From Bacillota bacterium (GTDB taxonomy: Bacteria > Bacillota > Sulfobacillia > RBS10-35 > JAJYVN01), in contig JAJZXK010000006.1 of assembly GCA_021806565.1 (NCBI GenBank), forward strand, positions 1 through 60,594: a stretch of DNA of 60,594 nucleotides. The letters run 5' to 3'. Of this stretch, positions 54,572 to 60,594 are shown piece after piece. Position numbers and translations under genes: made by a program. The notes under the pieces were generated by a model that ran no database searches, had not been told where the DNA came from, and saw nothing but the letters and a program-made list of their open reading frames with translations. The first letter of the stretch is position 1. Each line of letters begins with the position of its first letter.

Positions 54572-54821
54572 ATGGAGAGGTCCGAGGCCCGCGAGACCGC
54601 GCCTCGCTATCTCACGCCGGCCGAGGTGGCGCACGACCTGCGCGTCTCCAACAATACGGTCTACGCCATGCTCATCGGCCGGGAACTGCCGGCCCGTCCG
54701 CGGCCAGTGGCGCATCCCCGCAGACCAGTACGCCCGCAGGGAAGAGGAGGCCGCGGCTGAGGAGGCGACGGCTGCCACCGCGGTACCCGTACGGCGTCGG
54801 AAGGCTGAGCCCCGTGGGTAG
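54572..54821 (+). pseudogene. Excisionase HTH, frameshifted
   Basis: The ATG at 54572 has AAGGAGG 6-8 bases upstream. YLTPAEVAHDLRVSNNTVYAMLIGRELPA is followed in another frame by VRGQWRIPADQYARREEEA, the wing and tail of an AlpA/Xis-type HTH. The frame is lost near 54690. It lies just upstream of the integrase relic. Confidence 0.75.
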
Positions 54822-55866
54822 CCTGCGCAAGGCCGAGAAGGCGGCCGCCGAGTTGGAGGCCTCCCTGGCCAAGGGGATCGTGCCTTCGACCGAGCGGACC
54901 ACCGTTGGCGAGTTCATGACCAAGTGGCTCGCCGACTACGTTCGGCCCAACCTGGACCAGTTCACGGCGATCAGTTACGAGGGCGAGGTCCGCCTGCATA
55001 TCGCGCCTATGTTGGGCTCGATCCCGCTGCGGGACCTCCGCCCGGCGCAGTGGGCCAGGTTCTATGCGACCAACGCCCAGTCTCTTGCCCAGAGCCACGT
55101 GCTCTACCTGCACCGCATCATGCACGAGGCGCTCAACACGGCGCTGCGCTGGAGCCTGGCGCCCCGCAACGTCGCGGACGCCGTCGACGCCCCCCGCCCG
55201 GCGCGCCGAGCGCCCTGTCCTCTCGGAGGAGCAGGCGGACCAACTGCTGGACGCCCTTCGCGACGACCGCCTGTACAGCCCGCACTTCCTGGCCCTGGAC
55301 ACCGGTTTGCGGGAGGGCGACTTGGTTGCGCGGCGCTGGACCGACCTCGACGAGGGAAGCCGGACGCTGCTCGTGCAGACCAAGTTTGAGCGCGAGACCG
55401 GGCTCGGCATCGTCGAAGGACCGACGAAGGCCAGGCGACCGCGGTCTTCGGTGCCGGTTTCGGAACACGCCCTCCGGGTGCTCCGCGTCCATGCCGGCCA
55501 CCCGGCCGAGGAGAAGCGGCACGCCGGATCCGCCTACCAGGACGACGGGCTGATCTGGTGCTGGGAAGATGGCGCCCGTTACGTGCCCAATTGGATCAGC
55601 GGTCACTTCCGCCGGCTGCGCAAGCGCCTCGGCTGGCTGAAGCCGATGCCCTTGCAACGACCAGCGCCACGCTGGCTATCGCCAAGGGTGAGCCGCTCAA
55701 GGTCACCCAGGAGCGGCTGGGCCACGCCAGTCTGGCCACCACCCTGGCCATGTACGGGCACGCCACGCCGGAGATGCACGGCGAGGCGGCCGACCGGCGC
55801 GGCGGGCTGCTGGGCACCCGGGACTTCACGCCGAAGGCCGGGCGGCGGCATCGGTGCAGCGGATGA
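54814..55866 (+). pseudogene. Tyrosine integrase, multiply disrupted
   Basis: Three frames carry successive parts: EFMTKWLADYVRPNL and the core-binding domain (54814-55200); then LSEEQADQLLDAL, TGLREGDLVARRW and TKARRPRSSVPV (55200-55650); then SATLAIAKGEPLKVTQERLGHASLATTLAMYGH (to 55866). The His-x-x-Arg region between the last two is missing and the N-terminal arm domain is short. It cannot be active. The tRNA-Arg fragment 95 bp downstream marks its attachment site. Confidence 0.88.
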
Positions 55867-55960
55867 GCATTATGGGGCGATGATGGGGAAAGAAGCCCGA
55901 ACGGCCCCAGGATTCCCCTGGCGCCGCTCCCGCAATCCTTTGTGGCGGTTGGCTTGTAAG

Positions 55961-56007
55961 TGGTGCGCCCTGGAGGATTTGAACCCCCGACCTTCTGATC
56001 CGTAGTC
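55961..56007 (-). repeat. tRNA-Arg(ACG) 3' fragment, attachment-site remnant
   Basis: On the minus strand the 47 bases run from GACTACGGATC (anticodon loop, ACG) through the T-arm GGGGGTTCAAATCC to GGGCGCA-CCA, i.e. the 3' half of a tRNA-Arg. The 5' half is absent, so it is not a functional tRNA. Such fragments are left where an integrase uses a tRNA gene; the intact tRNA is outside the window. Confidence 0.8.
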
Positions 56008-56023
56008 GTGGGCGCGCCTTTCT

Positions 56024-56185
56024 GGCCATCGCAGCCGCCTCCGAAATGCCCATTTGACGCGGCTTCGGTCGTTCGCACAAACGCAAGTTCCCCATCAAAA
56101 GCGCCCGCTCACGCAAAGTCTATGGGGAGGTTTATGGGGAACGTGGCGGGCTCGGTTACCCCGGGTGGACGACGGTCCCGCTATG
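56024..56185 (-). repeat. Repeat X-Y, copy B (X inverted)
   Basis: X runs 56125 to 56024 on the minus strand; Y follows on the plus strand near 56132-56185 (ATGGGGAACGTGGCGGGC). Relative to copy A, X is flipped while Y is not. Confidence 0.55.
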
Positions 56186-56311
56186 GAGATCGGCGCGATG
56201 CCGGACCTCGTGCGGCTGGCCGAGGAAGTCCAGACCAAAGGAGCAGGCCGCATCCGCCGCCGCCTGGAGCGCCTGGGACCGGGTCACGTCTTCACCGGAG
56301 GCCGGAAGACC

Positions 56312-56356
56312 TTGTGTACATCGCAGCGGCGTGATACGATCTTCCCAGTATCGTAT
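56312..56356 (+). promoter_or_regulatory. vapBC promoter with operator dyad
   Basis: TTGTGT (56312) and TACGAT (56335) are 17 bases apart. ATACGAT-9-ATCGTAT (56334-56356) is a perfect dyad starting at the -10 element, suited to autorepression by the VapB-VapC complex (inference). Confidence 0.5.
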
Positions 56357-56378
56357 TACAGAGTCGGGGGGCGTCACC

Positions 56379-56633
56379 GTGGGAAGCAAAAGCGTCCGAC
56401 TCGGGGCGGACCTCGAACGTGACCTGCGCTCTGCCGCCGATGTGCTGGGCGTCCCGGAGTCGGAACTGATTCGCCAAGCCGTTGCCGAACGGTGCCGGCA
56501 GGTCCTGAGTGATCGCTTGGACGTGCGGCTAGCCGACTATGTCGGCGTCGTGTCCAGAGGAGGCGGACGCGCTCAGGCGACCGGACAGGCTTTTCGAGAC
56601 GTCTTGAACAAACGGCGGTCGTCACGGTCGTGA
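56379..56633 (+). CDS. VapB-type ribbon-helix-helix antitoxin
   Basis: 84 residues from the GTG at 56379 (GGGGGG about 8 bases upstream; an open frame reaches 56331). KSVRLGADLERDLRSAADVLGVPESELIRQAVAER (core LERDLRSAADVLG) is a ribbon-helix-helix DNA-binding domain. The stop overlaps the vapC start (GTGA), the usual antitoxin-toxin coupling. Confidence 0.82.
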   Translation: MGSKSVRLGADLERDLRSAADVLGVPESELIRQAVAERCRQVLSDRLDVRLADYVGVVSRGGGRAQATGQAFRDVLNKRRSSRS

Positions 56634-57037
56634 CCCTCTGCGACGCCGGGCCTCTCGTGGCGTTAGCGGATCGGGACGAATCCGCGCATTCGGCCTGCGC
56701 GGCCGCGCTAACCCACCTGTCGGCACCACTCTTGACCACTTGGGCTGCGTTCACCGAAGCCATGTACCTCGTCGGGGACAGCAGGGAATGGGCCGGGCAG
56801 GATGCGTTGTGGACGCTGGTGGGGCGAGGAGACCTGCAGGTCGTTGCCCCCGACATCGAGGATCTGCGCCGCCTGCGCGACCTGATGGCCAAGTATCGGG
56901 ATCTGCCCATGGATCTAGCCGATGCCACTCTTATCGTGGCGGCCGAGAAGCGTAGGCTGCGTCGGGTATTCACGCTCGACGGCCACTTCCGGCTCTACCA
57001 GATGTCAGACGGCGCCCACCTGGAGGTCGTGCCGTAA
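56630..57037 (+). CDS. VapC-type PIN-domain toxin
   Basis: 135 residues. The acidic PIN site is complete: Asp5 in LCDAGPLVALAD, Glu in TTWAAFTEAMYLVG, Asp pair in PMDLADATLIVAAE, Asp in VFTLDGHF. Probably an RNA endonuclease held in check by the coupled VapB. Looks intact, unlike most neighbours. Confidence 0.88.
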   Translation: MTLCDAGPLVALADRDESAHSACAAALTHLSAPLLTTWAAFTEAMYLVGDSREWAGQDALWTLVGRGDLQVVAPDIEDLRRLRDLMAKYRDLPMDLADATLIVAAEKRRLRRVFTLDGHFRLYQMSDGAHLEVVP

Positions 57038-57507
57038 GCGGCGGCCCGGGTCTCGCCTCCGCACATAGCGGGGCAGGCTAACCGGCGCCCCCTCTGTCTT
57101 CGGGCCGACGCCGACAAGCCACGCCCGGCCAATCCAGCGCAGCATCAAGACATGTTGCGAACAAGGCCGGCCACTTCTACTCCACCCAAGGGGACCCTAA
57201 CGAGGAGGCCCCTGAGACGACGGCTTGACGGGCGTATCCCACCGCCCGCAATCCCCGCCAACTGGTGGGCATTGAGTCATGCGTTCAATGCCCACGCGCA
57301 GCCACCGCCTTCCGGGCCGTGGCCCCCGGACCTCAGAGTGATTTTGGTAGGAAAGGCAGCCAGGCAGAGGGCAAACCCCTCTAGTGAGCCGCAAGAAGGC
57401 AGCCCCCTGACCGCGTGATCTAGGCTGCCGCACGGGGAAGCGGGCGTCAAGGGGCATTTGGGTCATACGCGACCGATACGGGGGGCGGCCGATGGCGGAT
57501 TTCTGGA
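57038..57507. other. Intergenic, nothing recognised
   Basis: No coding homology in any frame; ends at the right copy of the 33-bp direct repeat. Confidence 0.4.
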
Positions 57508-57540
57508 GCGTTCCAGACGACTCTCCCCAGGTGTCACGGC
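57508..57540 (+). repeat. 33-bp direct repeat, right copy
   Basis: Same orientation as the copy at 54400, one mismatch (C at 57525 for G). Bounds the vapBC/xis/int segment on the right. Confidence 0.7.
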
Positions 57541-57668
57541 CCGCCCGGGGGCGCAGTGCATGAGCGCACCGGTATCCACCAAAAGAGGCCGGAGACCGGC
57601 CGCAAAAGCGAGGGTCACGACGCCCATCCTGCGCGGCACGGGGGAAACTCGATTCGAGTCTCGCACGG

Positions 57669-57944
57669 TCAAAACACGATTACCGTGTCGGAATCCGGGT
57701 CGGTGACCGGACCGGCGAAGAACACCGCCGTATGCGCCCCTTGATGCAAGCGCGCGAAGTCCAACTCGGCAGCGTAAATCCGTCCGCGATCGCCACCATG
57801 GGCGATCAGGCGCCCTCGCAGCGAACGGCCGCAGCCAACGTCATCGGTGACGAATACGGCAATCCACTCGTCCGGAAAGCGGACGTACATCTCTTCGAGG
57901 CTGAACTCGGCCCCGAGGTTTTCCTGTACCGTCATCATCCTCAA
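57669..57944 (-). CDS. Small conserved hypothetical (DUF5678-like)
   Basis: 91 residues. FSLEEMYVRFPDEWIAVFV, RLIAHGGDRGRIYAAEL and TAVFFAGPV recall the DUF5678-type small proteins (Tyr-Pro-Asp-x-Trp near the N-terminus and an IAHG turn) often found beside toxin-antitoxin or protease-like genes. The match is by eye only. No partner gene is evident. Confidence 0.5.
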   Translation of the reverse strand: MRMMTVQENLGAEFSLEEMYVRFPDEWIAVFVTDDVGCGRSLRGRLIAHGGDRGRIYAAELDFARLHQGAHTAVFFAGPVTDPDSDTVIVF

Positions 57945-58123
57945 GCGCCCCCATTTGGCGGTCTACCCCACTGTCTTGCCGGGCAACGCCGCAACCCTGT
58001 AGCCGCCACCGGGCCCGGATGTGCACTCGCATGCGCCCGTCAGAGCCACCGGCGTCACCAACCGATCACACGAGAGGTCTCCGCAGTGTCCGCTCTGCTG
58101 GCCCGCGAGTTCGCCCCTCCATA

Positions 58124-58322
58124 CTACGCCCTCACCGTGGCGCACACAGTCCGCCATGGCGGGGGCTCGCCCCCGTGGACAGCGAACGCCTGCCACCATC
58201 GCCCTCGGCTGGCTCCGCAGCTCGTCGGCCTTCCCTCGACGGAGCTTGCCCATCCGCAGCAAGTACAGCACCAGGACCTTGCGTGCCTCATCGGCGACAC
58301 ATTCCGGCAATTCAACGAGCAA
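58124..58322 (-). pseudogene. UPF0175 antitoxin-like relic, frameshifted
   Basis: LVELPECVADEARKVLVLYLLRMGKLRRGKA follows the UPF0175 pattern (LP-E, then LYLLRxGKLxxGKA), then the likely continuation CGASRGRWWQAFAVHGGEPPPW lies in another frame. Start is a TTG at 58322. No downstream toxin of the usual kind is visible. Confidence 0.45.
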
Positions 58323-58477
58323 GCTCTTGCGGCATCCACCCTAACCACACCCAACGCGTCACCCTTCGCGCCTGCGGTTGCAAACCCCGGAGATCCCTCT
58401 GGCAGCCAGCACCGCGGCTACCCGTAGCCGGCAGTCTATCCGGCAGTACCTCCCGGCCGAAACGCGTTGACCGACCG

Positions 58478-58867
58478 TTACTCGGTAGGCGCTCGGCGAA
58501 CCACAATCCGAACTCGGACCTTGTTGAGCGAAATGACCGCGAACACACCGAGACCGTCGTTGGGCAAGTCCGCCAAGAGCAAAGCCGCGTCCACTGTTGC
58601 AGCCGCATCCCCACTGGCCATTTCAGCCGGCAGCCTGACCAGAACGACTCCCAGGCTCACACCCTGCTCAAGACGGCGAAGGGCCAGGCCCCCCAATCCG
58701 ATGTCACGCGTGACCAAGACCCGAGCTTCTTCTATGGCTCGCGTCAGTAACGCCTCGTCGCTCGCTCCCCGCAGCGCCGATTCACGGGGGTCCAAGACGT
58801 CGTGGTCTCTGTCACGCAGCCGCGCCGTCAGCTGTCTGGGAACGCACTCGTCAATGAGGAACCGCAT
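58478..58867 (-). CDS. DUF5615 PIN-like toxin, copy 2 (intact)
   Basis: 129 residues from the ATG at 58867. MRFLIDECVPRQLTARLRDRDHDV, SDEALLTRAIEEARVLVTRDIGLGG (with acidic PIN-like residues) and a full C-terminus ending RVRIVVRRAPTE. It overlaps the 3' end of its DUF433 partner, whose 5' end has been displaced by the ISKra4-type element, so its own antitoxin is probably not made. Confidence 0.85.
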   Translation of the reverse strand: MRFLIDECVPRQLTARLRDRDHDVLDPRESALRGASDEALLTRAIEEARVLVTRDIGLGGLALRRLEQGVSLGVVLVRLPAEMASGDAAATVDAALLLADLPNDGLGVFAVISLNKVRVRIVVRRAPTE

Positions 58868-59050
58868 GGTACCTGCCCTCGGCGATCTCGGCCGCGGCAA
58901 ACGCGAGGCAGGCCCTGATCTGTTCCTCACACAGGGCGTACGCCTGGCACAGGTCCTCCGTTCGCTCGCCGGCGGCCAAGGCCCCGAGGATCACATCCAC
59001 TGGCACACGGGTGCCCCGAATGACCGGCTGCCCGCCCCTCACGGCCGGGT
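58851..59050 (-). pseudogene. DUF433 antitoxin, copy 2 (5' end lost)
   Basis: Identical in pattern to copy 1 from PAVRGGQPVIRGTRVP to the end, but the first residues (MRWEKTIAID in copy 1) and the promoter are replaced at about 59051 by the terminal sequence of the transposable element. The frame stays open into that element without a good start. Confidence 0.8.
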
Positions 59051-60594
59051 GCGGTGCACTTTTGTGGTGGCAGACTATGGAAATGCCGCGCGACGTGGTA
59101 ATATCTGGAACCAGGATTTGGCAGGGAGTATAGAAAACATTCCTCACTTGGCCGGAATCGCCGAAACCCCACCCGGCCAAGGAGAGGAATGTGGTGCTCA
59201 GTCTAGCTCATGCCCCCGTCGGTGACAACGCCGCAAACAATCCCCTTCACACGCAGGTCCTTGAGGAACTCGGCACCATGCTGCAGGATGAGATCATCTC
59301 GCTGGGTGACGACCCCTCGCTCGACCTGGACGGCATCGAGCGCACGATTCAGCAACTCCTACGCCGAGTCGGTGGGTCGTTGGTCGAAACCGTTGTCCAG
59401 TTGCGCTGCCAGCAGCTGGAAGCTAGCCCACCGCCGTGTCCCGCCTGCCAACGTCCGATGGAACTCCAGCACCGGTCACGTCGGATCGAGGGCACGGTCG
59501 GTTCCTATCAGCTGTTACGCGCCGCTTACCGCTGTCGCCCCTGTGCAACCTCCGCGGTGCCTGTCGATGCGGCCCTTGGGATCGGTCCTGGCGCCTTGTC
59601 GCCCGGTCTCAGTCGTATCGCCGCGCTGGTCGCCGCGATGGATCCGTTCGCCGCCAGCTCTGAGGCGATCAACGAAATCCTGGGCACCCGCCTGACCAAG
59701 TCCGCGGTGCGCCGCACTGCCGAGGCCCTGGGCATGGTTGCCGAGCAGGAACTGGCCAAGGATTCCTCCGAGCCACCACCACCTTCACCGATCGGCCCCC
59801 TGGTATCCAACACCCTGATGATCAGCGGCGATGCCACCACCACCTTCACCGATGGTGACTGGCATGAAGTCAAAGTCGGCATGGTCGCCCCCTTGGGCCC
59901 CAAGACCAAAACCGATCCAGACACTGACGGCGACTCGTTGTGCATCGGCCCCGCGAGCTACTGCGCCTGTGTCGGTAGCGCCGACACGTTCTTCGACCGC
60001 CTCAAGCCCTTGGTCCATCAAGCGGGGTTTGGCCACGACGGCTTGGACACCGTGGTCAAGATCGCCGACGGAGGCCCCTGGATCTGGAACCGCATGAGCG
60101 AGTTCAACCGCCCCGGGGTGCAAAGCGTCGAAATCCTGGATTACATCCACGCCTGCAGCCATGTCTGGAAGATGGCCGAGGCCGTTTACGGACGCGACAC
60201 CTTGGCCATTCACGCTTGGGCCGAGCCGCTAACCCTTGCCCTCAAAGAAAAGGGGCCGGCCAAGCTCCTGGCCGCCTTGGACGACCTCCAGCCACGATCT
60301 GACGAGGCGCGCGACGCGCTCAGAAAGGCACGCGAGTATTTCAAAGCCCATGCCGCCGCCGGACGAATGGACTACCCGCGGTTTCGGGCCAACGGCTGGC
60401 CCATCGGTTCCGGCAGCATCGAATCCGCTTGCAAGCAGGTGGTCTGCATGCGCACCAAGAGTTCGGGTATGCGCTGGCGCAAGCTCGGCGCCCAATCCAT
60501 CCTCAACCTTCGCTGCCTCCGCCTCTCCCCAGGTCATTGGGAGGCGTTCTTTCGCCGTCAACCGCAGCGGCGACGTACGCAGGCGACGCGTGCC
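59051..60594 (+). mobile_element. ISKra4-type insertion sequence (right end outside window)
   Basis: The left end is inferred from the point where copies 1 and 2 of the DUF433 locus diverge. Terminal bases GCGGTGCACTTTTGTGGTGG are followed by a 140-bp leader and the transposase. The right end is beyond the window. Confidence 0.7.
59191..60594 (+). CDS. ISKra4-family transposase (3' end outside window)
   Basis: At least 468 residues from a GTG (GGAGAGG just upstream), with no stop before the window edge. N-terminal zinc ribbon (CPACQRP and CRPC) and a DDE domain: first Asp in ISGDATTTF, second in KIADGGPWIWN, Glu in GSGSIESACK followed by MRTKSSGMRW. These are ISKra4 hallmarks. Uninterrupted, so probably the youngest insertion in the region. 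Confidence 0.88.
   Translation, partial: MVLSLAHAPVGDNAANNPLHTQVLEELGTMLQDEIISLGDDPSLDLDGIERTIQQLLRRVGGSLVETVVQLRCQQLEASPPPCPACQRPMELQHRSRRIEGTVGSYQLLRAAYRCRPCATSAVPVDAALGIGPGALSPGLSRIAALVAAMDPFAASSEAINEILGTRLTKSAVRRTAEALGMVAEQELAKDSSEPPPPSPIGPLVSNTLMISGDATTTFTDGDWHEVKVGMVAPLGPKTKTDPDTDGDSLCIGPASYCACVGSADTFFDRLKPLVHQAGFGHDGLDTVVKIADGGPWIWNRMSEFNRPGVQSVEILDYIHACSHVWKMAEAVYGRDTLAIHAWAEPLTLALKEKGPAKLLAALDDLQPRSDEARDALRKAREYFKAHAAAGRMDYPRFRANGWPIGSGSIESACKQVVCMRTKSSGMRWRKLGAQSILNLRCLRLSPGHWEAFFRRQPQRRRTQATRA

Noticed and set aside
55961..56007. Functional tRNA-Arg gene
   Set aside because: Only the 3' half is present; sequence beyond the anticodon loop does not form the acceptor or D arms.

Overview
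The window looks like the chromosomal replication-origin region of a GC-rich, spore-forming Bacillota (a Sulfobacillus/Thermaerobacter/Symbiobacterium-type lineage; this placement is inference). The reasons are the gene order purA-dnaB-rplI-rpsR-rpsF, noc-parA-parB, rsmG-yidC-yidD-rnpA-rpmH // dnaA-oriC-dnaN-S4-DUF721-remB-gyrB-gyrA-pdxST-serS, the sporulation-linked genes yyaC, a pdaB-like deacetylase and remB, strong AGGAGG ribosome binding sites, and frequent GTG/TTG starts.

Region 1 (1-9.8 kb) is the end of an integrated phage-like element. It has a tail-type structural protein running in from the left edge, a small protein with a Tat-like leader, a tyrosine recombinase under a promoter with an embedded dyad, and a leftward replication/regulation module. 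That module runs excisionase-like HTH, AAA ATPase with inverted repeats inside its 3' end, TubC-like protein, hypothetical, Com-like zinc ribbon, a 23-residue hydrophobic peptide, hypothetical, DUF5681. A CGNR-type zinc protein and the phage integrase read rightward towards three tRNA genes (Thr, Gly, Asp); the tRNA-Thr 3' end is the likely attachment site.

Region 2 (10-38.9 kb) is core chromosome. Leftward genes cover adenylosuccinate synthase, replicative helicase, ribosomal proteins, the partition genes with two parS sites, and the yidC/rnpA/rpmH group. Rightward from dnaA are the oriC boxes, clamp, helicase-loader-like DUF721, gyrase, pyridoxal phosphate synthase, a class II aldolase with mtnA, and serS. 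Several genes usual at such an origin (recF, ssb, jag, mnmE, mnmG) are not at their usual places.

Region 3 (39-60.6 kb) is accessory and decaying. It has a frameshifted metallophosphoesterase, three dead IS607 relics, an IS1182-type remnant, an ArsR/MFS pair, a Tat-exported GxGYxYP protein, an ECF41 sigma factor with its AhpD-like partner, and a dense toxin-antitoxin cluster: HTH/RelE, VapBC, two broken DUF433/DUF5615 copies and a UPF0175 relic. The cluster also holds a decayed excisionase/integrase beside a tRNA-Arg fragment, and an ISKra4-type transposase running off the right edge that interrupts one antitoxin.
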